Source: Geopseudomonas aromaticivorans
GTDB taxonomy: Bacteria; Pseudomonadota; Gammaproteobacteria; Pseudomonadales; Pseudomonadaceae
Direction of reading: 5' to 3'
Length of the DNA stretch: 64,000 bases
NCBI RefSeq assembly: GCF_019097855.1
Contig: NZ_JAHRGL010000049.1
Coordinates: 205,612-269,611 of the forward strand
This document shows positions 56,511 through 64,000 of this stretch, one piece after another. How positions within the stretch are numbered: the first letter of the stretch is position 1; each line of letters starts with the position of its first letter. The notes beneath the pieces were generated by a model. The model saw only the letters and a program-made list of their open reading frames with translations. It was not told the origin of the DNA and did no database searches. A program made the position numbers and the translations under genes.

Positions 56511-57161
56511 TCAGGCGTCCGCCGCTTCCTCGGCGTCTTCCGCCCCCAGCAGGCCCATCCAGCCGGCCAGCACCGCCTGCGCCTCCTCGATGCCCTGCCG
56601 CTTGGGCGCGGAGAACAGCTGCACGCTGGCCACCTCGCCCCAGCCCTGGCGGATGTCCTTCTGCACCTTGAGCAGCGCGTTCTTCGCCGCCCCGTAGGTC
56701 AGCTTGTCGGCCTTGGTCAGCAGGATGTGCATGGGCAGGCAGCTGGCCTTGGTCCAGTCGAGCATCAGGCAGTCGAATTCGGTCAGCGGATGACGGATGT
56801 CCATCAGCAGGACTACGCCGACCAGGCTGTGGCGGCTGCCCAGGTAGGCCTCCAGGTGGCGCTGCCAGTGCTGCTTGAGCGGGATCGGCACCTTGGCGTA
56901 GCCGTAGCCGGGCAGGTCGACCAGGCGGCGCTGGTCGTCGAGACGGAAGAAGTTGAGCAGCTGGGTCCGCCCCGGAGTCTTCGAGGTGCGCGCCAGGCGG
57001 GCATGGGTCAGGGTGTTCATCGCACTGGACTTGCCGGCGTTGGAACGCCCGGCGAAGGCCACTTCGCAGCCCTCGTCCGGCGGGCACTGATCGACCTGCG
57101 CGGCACTCTTGATGAAGGAGGCCTGCTGACACAGACCGAGGATGGGATTCTTGACGAACAT
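56511..57161 (-). CDS. engB: Ribosome biogenesis GTPase EngB (YsxC/YihA)
   Basis: 216 aa. G1 [10 protein letters not shown]2 region [10 protein letters not shown]3 VDLPGYG and G4 LTKADKL are visible. It assists 50S subunit assembly. The C-terminus is acidic and Ala-rich. The start at 57161 gives [19 protein letters not shown], the usual Pseudomonas N-terminus; longer in-frame openings upstream are unlikely. Confidence 0.95.
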   Translation of the reverse strand: MFVKNPILGLCQQASFIKSAAQVDQCPPDEGCEVAFAGRSNAGKSSAMNTLTHARLARTSKTPGRTQLLNFFRLDDQRRLVDLPGYGYAKVPIPLKQHWQRHLEAYLGSRHSLVGVVLLMDIRHPLTEFDCLMLDWTKASCLPMHILLTKADKLTYGAAKNALLKVQKDIRQGWGEVASVQLFSAPKRQGIEEAQAVLAGWMGLLGAEDAEEAADA

Positions 57162-57271
57162 GGCGTGGGCCTGTGCTGCGCCTGCACACATGCATGGCAG
57201 GCTGGGACTGGGGTGAGCTGCGACGAAGTGTCGCGCGCGGCGGTTCCGTTTCCGTTTTGACGTCGCCTGTA

Positions 57272-57277
57272 TATAAT
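57272..57277 (+). promoter_or_regulatory. -10 element upstream of the cytochrome c5/c4 genes
   Basis: A perfect TATAAT preceded by TATA lies about 105 bases ahead of the c5 gene. The hexamer 17 bases upstream (TTTCCG) is a poor -35. TTGACG is near but only 9 bases away, so it cannot serve as the -35 for this -10. Confidence 0.45.
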
Positions 57278-57380
57278 GCCACGGATTTTGTGTGCGCTTT
57301 GTTCTCAAGTTAGTGCCCATGCGGACGGACCCCGCCAGCAGAATGCCGGGCCGTTTCCCCCTGATGAAATGAGGTCGACC

Positions 57381-57677
57381 ATGAAGAAACTGTTGCTTGC
57401 TGTGTCGCTCGTCGCCGCCACCTTCTCGGTGCAGGCTGCCCAGGATCCGGAAGCGGTCTTCAATCGTGCTTGCGGCGTCTGCCATATGGGCGCCATCCCC
57501 ACGGCACCGGTCAAGGGCGACAAGGCCGCCTGGGAACCGCGCCTGGCCAAGGGCATGGACGCACTGGTTGCAAGCGTCACCAATGGTTTCAATGCCATGC
57601 CGCCCCGCGGCATGTGCATGGACTGCACCGCCGAGGACTACCAGGCCATCATCCAGTGGATGAGCACGCCCAAGTAA
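57381..57677 (+). CDS. Cytochrome c5-like monoheme protein
   Basis: 98 aa. Signal peptide [19 protein letters not shown]; heme site CGVCH near residue 34, candidate axial methionine in the [12 protein letters not shown] segment, whose two extra Cys (CMDC) are typical of cytochrome c5. It carries electrons in the periplasm. It is followed after 45 bases by cytochrome c4, probably in the same transcript. Confidence 0.92.
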   Translation: MKKLLLAVSLVAATFSVQAAQDPEAVFNRACGVCHMGAIPTAPVKGDKAAWEPRLAKGMDALVASVTNGFNAMPPRGMCMDCTAEDYQAIIQWMSTPK

Positions 57678-57722
57678 GCCCGACACACCCCTTTCCCCCC
57701 TTAGCCGTAGTTGGATTAGCTG

Positions 57723-58328
57723 ATGAACAAACTACTCGTGAGTCTGCTGTTGACCCTGGGCGTGACTGGCCTGGCTCAAGCCGCTGGTGATGCCACTGCC
57801 GGACAAACCAAGGCAGCCGTCTGCGGCGCCTGCCACGGTCCTGACGGCAACAGCCCGGCACCGACCTTCCCGAAGCTGGCTGGCCAGGGTGAACGCTATC
57901 TGCTCAAGCAGATGAAGGACATCAAGAGTGGCGCACGCCCGGTGGTGCCGATGACCGGCCTGCTGGACAACCTGAGCGATCAGGATCTGGCCGACATCTC
58001 CGCCTACTTCGCCAGCCAGAAAGGCAGCGTCGGTCAGGCCGATCCCAAGCTGGTGGCGCGCGGCGAAGCGCTGTTCCGCGGCGGCAACCTGGCTGCCGGC
58101 ATGCCGGCCTGCTCCGGCTGCCACTCGCCGAACGGCGAAGGCAACGACCTGGCTGGCTTCCCGCAATTGGGCGGCCAGCACGCGGCCTACGTGGCCACGC
58201 AGCTGACCAACTTCCGCGAAGGCGTGCGCACCAACGACGGCGACACCATGACCATGCGCTCCATTGCCGCCAAGCTGAGCAACAAGGACATCGAAGCGGT
58301 GTCCAGCTATATCCAGGGCCTGCACTAA
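57723..58328 (+). CDS. cc4: Diheme cytochrome c4
   Basis: 201 aa. Signal peptide to LAQAAG, then two similar cytochrome c domains with heme sites CGACH (about 35) and CSGCH (about 133) and Met ligands in VPMTG and TMTMRS. c4 feeds electrons to terminal oxidases. Gene order with engB and dsbA is as in other pseudomonads. Confidence 0.95.
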   Translation: MNKLLVSLLLTLGVTGLAQAAGDATAGQTKAAVCGACHGPDGNSPAPTFPKLAGQGERYLLKQMKDIKSGARPVVPMTGLLDNLSDQDLADISAYFASQKGSVGQADPKLVARGEALFRGGNLAAGMPACSGCHSPNGEGNDLAGFPQLGGQHAAYVATQLTNFREGVRTNDGDTMTMRSIAAKLSNKDIEAVSSYIQGLH

Positions 58329-58354
58329 GCACCCCTGCAGTAGCCTGCAACACA

Positions 58355-58385
58355 AAAAAGGGTGGCCATGGCCACCCTTTTTTTT
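58355..58385. terminator. Bidirectional rho-independent terminator after cc4
   Basis: A perfect palindromic stem GGGTGGCC-ATGGCCACCC (58360-58377) is flanked by six A on the left and eight T on the right. It ends the c5-c4 transcript before dsbA. Confidence 0.93.
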
Positions 58386-58479
58386 GCCCGCCTCGCCTAC
58401 AATCGCGTGGAATCCGTCGACCGCCTCGCTGTCCAATCAGCCGTGCGGCAAACCACTTCATCCTGTTCAGGAGTCAAGC

Positions 58480-59124
58480 ATGCGTAACCTGATTCTCTCG
58501 GCCGCGCTGGCCGGCATCAGCCTGTTCGGCGCCACCGCCCACGCCGAGGACATCCAGGCCGGCAAGCAGTACGTCGAACTGACCAGCGTGGTACCGGTGG
58601 CCAAGCCCGGCAAGATCGAAGTGGTCGAGCTGTTCTGGTACGGCTGCCCGCACTGCTACCAGCTCGAGCCGACCATCCAGCCGTGGGCCGCGCAGCTGCC
58701 CGCAGACGTCAACTTCGTGCGCATCCCGGCCATGTTCGGCGGCGTGTGGAACGTCCACGGCCAGATGTTCCTGACCCTCGAGGCGATGGGCGTGGAAGCC
58801 AAGGTGCATGACGCCATCTTCACGGCCATCCACCGCGAAGGCAAGAAGCTGGCCACCCCGGAGGAGATGGCCGAGTTCCTCGCCGGCCAGGGCATCGACA
58901 AGGACAAGTTCCTCAGCACCTTCAACTCCTTCGCCATCAAGGGCCAGATGGAGAAGGCCAAGAAGCTGGCCATGGCCTACCAGATCACCGGCGTACCGGT
59001 GCTGGTGGTCAACGGCAAGTACCGCTTCGACCTCGGCACCGCCGGCGGCCCTGGCGGCGCGATTCAGGTCGCCGACCACCTGATCGCCAAGGAGCGCGCC
59101 GCCCAGCCCGCCCCGGCCAAGTAA
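58480..59124 (+). CDS. dsbA: Thiol:disulfide interchange protein DsbA
   Basis: 214 aa. Signal peptide to AHAED; active site FWYGCPHCY (Cys-Pro-His-Cys) near residues 52-60 and cis-Pro loop GVPVLVV near 170. It introduces disulfides into periplasmic proteins, including those of secretion systems. Ribosome binding site CAGGAG. Confidence 0.96.
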   Translation: MRNLILSAALAGISLFGATAHAEDIQAGKQYVELTSVVPVAKPGKIEVVELFWYGCPHCYQLEPTIQPWAAQLPADVNFVRIPAMFGGVWNVHGQMFLTLEAMGVEAKVHDAIFTAIHREGKKLATPEEMAEFLAGQGIDKDKFLSTFNSFAIKGQMEKAKKLAMAYQITGVPVLVVNGKYRFDLGTAGGPGGAIQVADHLIAKERAAQPAPAK

Positions 59125-59136
59125 GCGGCCGCCACC

Positions 59137-59997
59137 ATGCTCAGGCGCTGGATCACCACGCGCGCGCCCGGTAGCCGGGCCGCGCAGCACAACCCGCAGG
59201 CCTCCGGCGACGGCGGCCTCGGCGAGTGCCTGCGCCTGCTCAGCTTCAACATCCAGGTCGGCATCGGCACCCAGCGCTACCGCCACTACCTGACCCGCAG
59301 CTGGCAGCATCTGCTGCCGCACCGCGAGCGCGCGGCGAACCTGCAGCGCATCGGCGCCCTGCTCGCCGATTTCGACGTGGTCGCCCTGCAGGAAGTCGAT
59401 GGCGGCAGCCTGCGCTCCGACTACGTCAACCAGGTCGAGCATCTGGCCCAGCTCGGCAACTTCCCCTACTGGTACCAGCAGCTCAATCGCAACCTCGGCC
59501 GCCTGGCCCAGCACAGCAACGGCCTGCTCAGCCGCCTGCGCCCGAGCCTGCTGGAAGACCACCCGCTGCCCGGCCCGCGCGGCCGCGGCGCCATCCTGCT
59601 GCGCTTCGGCGAAGGCCCGGAGGCGCTGGCGGTGGTGATGATGCATCTGGCCCTCGGCACCAAGGTGCGCACCCGCCAGCTGGCCTACATCCGCGAACTG
59701 ATCCAGGGCTACCGCCACTGCGTGCTGATGGGCGACATGAACACCCATGCCGGCGAACTGCTGGAAGACTCGCCGCTGCGCGATCTCGGCCTGGTCGCCC
59801 CGCAGACCCGCGCCACCTATCCCAGCTGGCAACCGCAGCGCTGCATCGACCATATCCTGCTCAGCCCGCAGCTGACCCTCGAGCGCATGCGCGTGCTGGA
59901 TGCGCCGATCTCCGACCACCTGCCGGTGGCGGTGGATATCCGCCTGCCCGCCGTCCTGCGCCCGCAGCAGCTGATGGAGCTGCCGCGGCCGGCCTGA
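59137..59997 (+). CDS. Endonuclease/exonuclease/phosphatase-family protein
   Basis: 286 aa. Metal-binding motifs of the EEP fold: LSFNIQVG, ADFDVVALQEVDGG, VLMGDMNTHAG and ISDHLPVAVDI. The substrate is not known; the family includes DNases and phosphodiesterases. It starts 12 bases after dsbA, as in P. aeruginosa (PA5488-like), so likely co-transcribed with it. Confidence 0.88.
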   Translation: MLRRWITTRAPGSRAAQHNPQASGDGGLGECLRLLSFNIQVGIGTQRYRHYLTRSWQHLLPHRERAANLQRIGALLADFDVVALQEVDGGSLRSDYVNQVEHLAQLGNFPYWYQQLNRNLGRLAQHSNGLLSRLRPSLLEDHPLPGPRGRGAILLRFGEGPEALAVVMMHLALGTKVRTRQLAYIRELIQGYRHCVLMGDMNTHAGELLEDSPLRDLGLVAPQTRATYPSWQPQRCIDHILLSPQLTLERMRVLDAPISDHLPVAVDIRLPAVLRPQQLMELPRPA

Positions 59998-60080
59998 ACA
60001 CCGCCGGCTGGCGCGCGGTCGCCGCGTACCGCGCAACGGCGTATGCTGGCCGTCCGCACCAGATCCTCCGCCGCACACCG

Positions 60081-60857
60081 ATGAAGATTCTCCCCCTGCT
60101 TGCCCTCACCCTGCTGCTCGCCGGCTGCGCCGGCAGCCTGCGCATCGACGACCGCTACCCGTCGCGCGACCAGAGCAGCCGGGTCGAATTCATCGTCCTC
60201 CACTACACCTCCAGCGACCTGCCCGACTCGCTGAAGACCCTCAGCCACGGCGGCGTCAGCGCCCACTACCTGCTGCCGGCCGACCAGGCGAAGATCTACC
60301 GCATGGTCGACGAGAACCGTCGCGCCTGGCATGCCGGCGACAGCCAGTGGCGCGGGCGCACCTGGCTGAACGCCAGCTCGATCGGCATCGAGATCGTCAA
60401 TCCCGGCTACGAGGACACCCCCGCGGGACGCCGCTGGCATGCCTACCCGCAGCCCCAGATCGACCGCCTGATCGCCCTGCTCAAGGACATCCAGGCCCGC
60501 CACGGGGTGGCTCCGGCCAACATCGTCGGCCACAGCGACATCGCCCCGCAGCGCAAGGTCGACCCGGGGCCGCTGTTCCCCTGGCGCCAGCTCGCCGCGG
60601 CCGGGCTGATCCCCTGGCCCAAGGCCGCTACGGTGCAGGACAAGCTGCGCCAGCTGGACGGCCGCGTGCCGGAGGTCGCCTGGTTCCAGCACCAGCTCGA
60701 GCGCGCCGGCTATGCGGTGCCGCAGCACGGCCAGCTGGACCAGGCCACGCGCAACGTGCTCGCCGCCTTCCAGATGAAGTACCGTCCGGAGCAGCACGAC
60801 GGCCAGCCCGACGTGCACAGCGCCGCCCTGCTGCTGGCCCTGCCGCCGGTCGAGTGA
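60081..60857 (+). CDS. ampDh2: Lipoprotein N-acetylmuramoyl-L-alanine amidase AmpDh2
   Basis: 258 aa. Lipobox LAGC (LTLLLAGCAGS); Amidase_2 domain (about 35-175) with zinc ligands in VLHYTSS, VGHSDIAP and KVDPGP; C-terminal peptidoglycan-binding domain (about 195-258). This two-domain lipoprotein form matches AmpDh2 of P. aeruginosa. It cleaves the stem peptide from murein on the periplasmic side of the outer membrane. Confidence 0.9.
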   Translation: MKILPLLALTLLLAGCAGSLRIDDRYPSRDQSSRVEFIVLHYTSSDLPDSLKTLSHGGVSAHYLLPADQAKIYRMVDENRRAWHAGDSQWRGRTWLNASSIGIEIVNPGYEDTPAGRRWHAYPQPQIDRLIALLKDIQARHGVAPANIVGHSDIAPQRKVDPGPLFPWRQLAAAGLIPWPKAATVQDKLRQLDGRVPEVAWFQHQLERAGYAVPQHGQLDQATRNVLAAFQMKYRPEQHDGQPDVHSAALLLALPPVE

Positions 60858-60906
60858 CCCACGACAGGTTAGACTGCCCGCCATCGACTCACGCCAAGGA
60901 AAGCCC

Positions 60907-61602
60907 ATGACCCTGCATATCCGAATCTGGGACCTGCCCACCCGCGTCTTCCACTGGTCGCTGGCGCTCAGCGTCATTGGCGCCCTGGTCACCGGCTGGA
61001 GCGGCGGCAACTGGATGGTCTGGCACGGCCGCCTCGGCCTGCTGATCGCCGGCCTGCTGGCCTTCCGCCTGGCGTGGGGCGTGCTCGGCTCCACCTACGT
61101 ACGCTTCGGCCAGGTGCTGCGCCTGCCCCGCAGCCTGCCGGCCTATCTGCGCGGTGAATGGCACGGCGGCGGGCACAACCCGCTGGGCTGGCTGTCGGTG
61201 CTGGCGATGCTCGCCGCCCTCGGCTTCCAGGTCGCCAGCGGCCTGGTGGCCAACGACGACATCGCCTTCACCGGGCCGCTGTACCGCCTGGTCGACTCCG
61301 AGACCAGCAGCCGCCTGACCAGCCTGCACCGCCAAGGCCTGTGGCTGGTGGTGGCGCTGGTGGTCCTGCACCTGGCCGCGCTGCTGTTCTACCGCCTGGT
61401 GCGCGGCGAGAACCTGATCGAGGCCATGCTCCACGGCAAGCGCCGGGTGCCGGCGAACCGGCCGATCAAGCCCGCCAGTGGCGGCAGCCTGCCGGCGCTG
61501 ATCGTCGCCCTGGCCATCGCCGCCGCCACCCTCTGGGCGGCCAACGGCAGCTGGATTCCGACCCCGCCGCCCGCGCCGGTGCAGAGCACCCCGGCCTGGT
61601 AG
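60907..61602 (+). CDS. Di-heme cytochrome b561-type membrane protein
   Basis: 231 aa, about five to six transmembrane helices. The N-terminus IRIWDLPTRVFHWSLALSVIGAL supplies the first heme His, with further His in the later helices (WHGRLGLL, SLHRQGLWLVVALVVLHLAALLFY). It is of the Ni/Fe-hydrogenase b-type/cytochrome b561 group. In pseudomonads it often stands beside a cytochrome c-prime, as here (opposite strand). It probably passes electrons from quinol to the periplasmic cytochrome. Confidence 0.87.
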   Translation: MTLHIRIWDLPTRVFHWSLALSVIGALVTGWSGGNWMVWHGRLGLLIAGLLAFRLAWGVLGSTYVRFGQVLRLPRSLPAYLRGEWHGGGHNPLGWLSVLAMLAALGFQVASGLVANDDIAFTGPLYRLVDSETSSRLTSLHRQGLWLVVALVVLHLAALLFYRLVRGENLIEAMLHGKRRVPANRPIKPASGGSLPALIVALAIAAATLWAANGSWIPTPPPAPVQSTPAW

Positions 61603-61612
61603 GGCAACCCAA

Positions 61613-61645
61613 TAAAAAGGGCGACCCGCGGGTCGCCCTTGTTCG
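61613..61645. terminator. Bidirectional terminator between cytochrome b561 and cytochrome c-prime genes
   Basis: AAGGGCGACCC-GC-GGGTCGCCCTT is an 11-bp stem, with A5 on the left (a T-run for the minus strand) and TTGTT on the right. It separates two convergent genes. Confidence 0.85.
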
Positions 61646-61705
61646 TTGCGTACCGCCCGGTGCGCACCGCGCACCACCGCGGCAGCAGCCGCAGCGCCGG
61701 CCCCG

Positions 61706-62176
61706 TCAGTCCATGCGGAACTTGTCGTGGCAGCCCTTGCAGCTCTTGCCCACGTCGCCGAAGGCCTGGGCGATCTGCGCCTTGTCGCCCCCGGCAGCCA
61801 CCTTGGCCAGGTTGTTGGCGGCCTGGTTGAAGGCAATGGCCACCTTGGCGACCTCTTCCTTCTGGGTGAAGAACTCCGGCTTGACCCGGGTCTTTTCCTT
61901 GCCCACCGACTTCTCGGTGCCCGGGCCGTACAGTGCGCCCATGCCCGAGTTGGCGATGGCGGCGATGGCGTTGGCGGCGGCGGCCACCTGCTGCTGGTCA
62001 TAGGCCACCGAGCCCTCGACGACCTGCGCCTTGATCTTACCCATGTTCCAGGCCATGAAGCTGTAGCCGGCCTTGCGGTACTCGATCTGGTCTTCCGGGC
62101 TGACCTGGGCCACGGCCAGGCCGGCGGTGCAGGTCAGCAGCAAACCGGCGGTGCCGGCGATCAGTTTGTTCAGCAT
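61706..62176 (-). CDS. Cytochrome c-prime family protein
   Basis: 156 aa. Signal peptide to GLAVAQ; four-helix bundle with the heme site CKGCH very near the C-terminus, as is characteristic. These proteins bind NO or take part in electron transfer. Starts at 62176 behind AAGGGAG. Confidence 0.92.
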   Translation of the reverse strand: MLNKLIAGTAGLLLTCTAGLAVAQVSPEDQIEYRKAGYSFMAWNMGKIKAQVVEGSVAYDQQQVAAAANAIAAIANSGMGALYGPGTEKSVGKEKTRVKPEFFTQKEEVAKVAIAFNQAANNLAKVAAGGDKAQIAQAFGDVGKSCKGCHDKFRMD

Positions 62177-62293
62177 CGGGTGTTCTCCCTTTCCTTGAGA
62201 CTAAGCACGAGAAGTGCCGGCCAGGGCCGGCAAGCGCTCTAGAGTAGCCCGTTCCCCAGCGCCCGGCATACCCGCACGGGCGAATCGCGCCCC

Positions 62294-62710
62294 TCAGCCG
62301 CGGCGGCTTTCATACCAGCGGAACAGGCCCAGGCCGGCGAGCATGGCGAGGAAGAACGGCAGGATGGCGAGGTTGCCGCTGCCCAACACCACCACCGCCG
62401 GCCCCGGGCAGATGCCGGCGATGCCCCAGCCGGTGCCGAACAGCAGGCTGCCAATCACCAGCGCCCGATCCGGCGCGCGCTTGCTCGGCAACTGCATCGG
62501 GCAGCCGGTCAGCGACTGCGTGCGGCGCTTGGCCAGCGCGAACGGCAGCAGCGCCGCGGCGATGCCGCCGCCCATGACCAGGGCCAGCGACGGATCCCAG
62601 TTACCGGCCAGGTCGAGGAAGGCCAGCACCTTGGCCGGATCGGCCATGCCGGCCAGCAGCAGGCCGACGCCAAACAGCAGCCCGGCGATGAATGCAGTCA
62701 GACGATTCAT
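62294..62710 (-). CDS. YeeE/YedE-type sulfur transport half-protein (second)
   Basis: 138 aa, four transmembrane helices. [23 protein letters not shown], a conserved Cys in SLTGCPMQL and [16 protein letters not shown] match the DUF6691/YedE C-terminal half. It probably works with the preceding gene as a split YeeE/YedE channel for thiosulfate or a related sulfur species. It overlaps the first half by 4 bases. Confidence 0.88.
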   Translation of the reverse strand: MNRLTAFIAGLLFGVGLLLAGMADPAKVLAFLDLAGNWDPSLALVMGGGIAAALLPFALAKRRTQSLTGCPMQLPSKRAPDRALVIGSLLFGTGWGIAGICPGPAVVVLGSGNLAILPFFLAMLAGLGLFRWYESRRG

Positions 62711-63147
62711 GCTCCAGCTCCCAGCAGGTGGCGGACGACGAAGACAGTGGCGAAGCCGGTGGCCATGAAGCACAGGGTCGCCACCAGCGAGCGCGGCGAC
62801 AGCCGCGACAGGCCGCAGATGCCGTGGCCGCTGGTGCAGCCGGCGCCCAGGCGCGCGCCGAAGCCGACCAGCAGGCCGGCCAGCAGCAGCCCCGGCACGC
62901 CGACCTGCATCTCGATCACCGGCAGCTCGGCAAACGCCAGCCACAGCCAAGGCGCCAGCAGCAGACCGAGAATGAATAGCAAGCTGTCCAGCCAGCCGCT
63001 GGCCTTCGGCTTGAGCAGACTGCCGAGCAGGCCGCTGATGCCGGCGATGCGGCCGTTGGCGAGGACGAACAGGCCGGTAGCCAGGCCGAGCAGGATGCCG
63101 CCGGCCAAGGCACTCCAAGGGGTGAAATGGGCCCAGTCGATGGTCAT
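62707..63147 (-). CDS. YeeE/YedE-type sulfur transport half-protein (first)
   Basis: 146 aa, about four transmembrane helices. The motif [21 protein letters not shown] is the conserved thiol-bearing loop of YeeE/YedE proteins that handle thiosulfate or persulfide sulfur. GGAGG precedes the start. It overlaps the repressor gene by 4 bases, so repressor and transporter form one operon. Confidence 0.9.
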   Translation of the reverse strand: MTIDWAHFTPWSALAGGILLGLATGLFVLANGRIAGISGLLGSLLKPKASGWLDSLLFILGLLLAPWLWLAFAELPVIEMQVGVPGLLLAGLLVGFGARLGAGCTSGHGICGLSRLSPRSLVATLCFMATGFATVFVVRHLLGAGA

Positions 63148-63464
63148 GGACGCTCCTCCGCGCAGAACAGTTGATACAGGGTATGAATGACCGCCAGGAC
63201 GGCGGGATCGGCGACACGGTAGTGGATCTGCTTGCCGTCGCGGCGGGTGGCGACCAGCCCCTCGCGGCGCAGCACCGCCAGCTGCTGCGACAGGGTCGGC
63301 TGGACGATGCCCAGCTGCGCCTGCAGTTCGCCAACGCTGCGCTCGCCCTCGGCCAGCTGGCACAGCAGCAGCAGACGATCCGGATTGGCCAGGGTCTTCA
63401 GCAGACTGCTGGCCGCATCGGCATTGGCGCGCAGCCGCGCGAGATCGAGACAGGCGACCGTCAT
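63144..63464 (-). CDS. bigR: ArsR-family persulfide-responsive repressor (BigR/SqrR type)
   Basis: 106 aa winged helix ([41 protein letters not shown]). It lacks the metal-binding CVC box of ArsR. Cys35 (LLLLCQLA) and Cys101 (LFCAEE) are 66 residues apart, the same distance as the reactive cysteines of SqrR (41/107) and BigR (42/108), which form a polysulfide bridge and release DNA. The operon partners are YeeE/YedE proteins, as in other BigR operons. Confidence 0.85.
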   Translation of the reverse strand: MTVACLDLARLRANADAASSLLKTLANPDRLLLLCQLAEGERSVGELQAQLGIVQPTLSQQLAVLRREGLVATRRDGKQIHYRVADPAVLAVIHTLYQLFCAEERP

Positions 63465-63780
63465 GGCGACTCCCGGCGATTAGTCTGTGAACAATTTACC
63501 TTACTACAATCTATTTTTAAATATATTGATTACGAACAGCCCAGCCGCACGTCTACTTTAGGTGTAGAAACCCGCTATTTTTGGCCAAAGTCGACTTGCA
63601 ATTTCGTAGAAATTAAACGCCAACCTCTTGAACCGCCCACGCCCACGCCGGCACAATGCCCCTCAATTACGCCCCGCCGCCGGCGCGCGCACAGCGCCGC
63701 CGGCCTGCCAAGCCAGTGGATCAGGCGCCCAGCGGGGGCGACACATAACAACAATTTCGTTTGCCAATGGAGATTTGCTC
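63465..63780. other. 316-base divergent region between the bigR-like operon and pntAA
   Basis: No gene is evident. The first 75 bases are strikingly A/T rich and contain the candidate repressor site listed separately. The rest holds the pntAA leader with GGAGA 9 bases before its start. No promoter hexamers are convincing. Confidence 0.5.
63508..63531. promoter_or_regulatory. Candidate operator of the BigR-like repressor
   Basis: AATCTATTTTT...ATATATTGATT is an imperfect inverted repeat (8 of 11 positions) in the A/T-rich stretch upstream of the repressor start. BigR/SqrR-type repressors bind A/T-rich imperfect palindromes covering their own promoter. Confidence 0.5.
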
Positions 63781-64000
63781 ATGCAAATCGGTATACCGCT
63801 CGAAACCCACGCCGGGGAGACCCGCGTGGCTGCCACGCCGGAAACGGTCAAGAAACTCCTCGCCCAGGGTCACCAGGTCATCGTGCAGAGCGGTGCCGGC
63901 CTGGCCGCCAGCATCCCCGACGACGCCTATGCCGCCGTCGGCGCCCACCTCGGCGATGCCGCCGCCGCGCTGGGCGCTGCCCTGGTGCTCAAGGTGGTCG
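63781..64000 (+). CDS. pntAA: NAD(P) transhydrogenase alpha subunit PntAA (partial, cut by window end)
   Basis: The first 73 codons are present: QIGIPLETHAGETRVAATPE followed by TVKKLLAQGHQVIVQSGAGLAASI, the standard start of the NAD(H)-binding domain I of proton-translocating transhydrogenase. The frame is open to the window end. GGAGA lies upstream of the ATG. The enzyme couples proton entry to NADPH formation. Confidence 0.93.
   Translation, partial: MQIGIPLETHAGETRVAATPETVKKLLAQGHQVIVQSGAGLAASIPDDAYAAVGAHLGDAAAALGAALVLKVV

Noticed and set aside
57256-57277. TTGACG plus TATAAT as a sigma-70 promoter
   Set aside because: The two hexamers are only 9 bases apart, too close to function together.

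Overview
The window is high-GC DNA from a Pseudomonas-like gammaproteobacterium. The evidence is a type VI secretion locus laid out like the H2-T6SS of P. aeruginosa, the block ampDh2 / endonuclease-like / dsbA / cytochrome c4 / cytochrome c5 / engB / polA / DUF2782 / thrB in the order known from Pseudomonas, an ErsA-type sRNA between polA and engB with an AlgU-type promoter, and a benRABCD cluster with XylS/BenR-type operators. The species cannot be fixed from the sequence alone.

Layout. (1) 1-23.1 kb, plus strand: a T6SS operon entered at the very end of a gene that is probably tssE. It contains tssF, tssG, clpV/tssH, a sigma-54 activator (sfa2/vasH), a small lipoprotein (orfX-like), fha, tssJ, tssK, tssL, tssM, a PP2C phosphatase (stp1) and a Ser/Thr kinase (stk1). 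Two toxin cassettes sit inside the operon. PAAR + lipase-like effector + small membrane protein lies before tssF. VgrG + PoNe-like nuclease + DUF1910/1911 (PoNi) immunity protein lies between the activator and orfX. Both spike proteins (PAAR and VgrG) end in a similar beta-rich extension of the kind that recruits cargo. (2) 23.1-24.6 kb: a pair of Roadblock/LC7-like proteins on the minus strand, divergent from a small lipoprotein. (3) 24.8-27.3 kb: metNIQ methionine ABC importer. (4) 27.4-32.2 kb: SpmA/SpmB fusion membrane protein, a PAS-GGDEF-EAL protein with a degenerate GGDEF motif, and a WrbA-like flavoprotein. (5) 32.4-47.9 kb: an aromatic-acid uptake and catabolism island with an orphan TRAP binding protein, a livKHMGF-type ABC importer, an OprD-family porin, an aromatic acid MFS permease, benDCBA, benR and an IclR-family regulator. 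The ben genes turn benzoate into catechol; catechol ortho-cleavage (cat) genes are not in the window. (6) 48-52 kb: a retropepsin-like periplasmic protein with a TTG start, a second PAS-GGDEF-EAL protein, a PhnB-like VOC protein and a hemerythrin. (7) 52.1-61.6 kb: the thrB-polA-ErsA-engB-c5-c4-dsbA-ampDh2 housekeeping block and a cytochrome b561. (8) 61.7-64 kb: a cytochrome c-prime, a persulfide-sensing ArsR repressor operon with two YeeE/YedE half-proteins, and the start of pntAA, cut by the window end.

Regulatory structure that stands out: two perfect 15-bp BenR sites and a -10 upstream of benA with Pm-promoter spacing; A-rich CA motifs (AANAANAA type) at the translation starts of several genes in the aromatic island, suggesting Crc/Hfq control; stem-loops after almost every gene from benB to the permease, suggesting stepped expression; three evenly spaced GAAAGCCGC repeats upstream of benR; and a 25-bp REP-like inverted repeat after metQ. 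I saw no tRNA, rRNA, CRISPR array, insertion sequence or phage gene.
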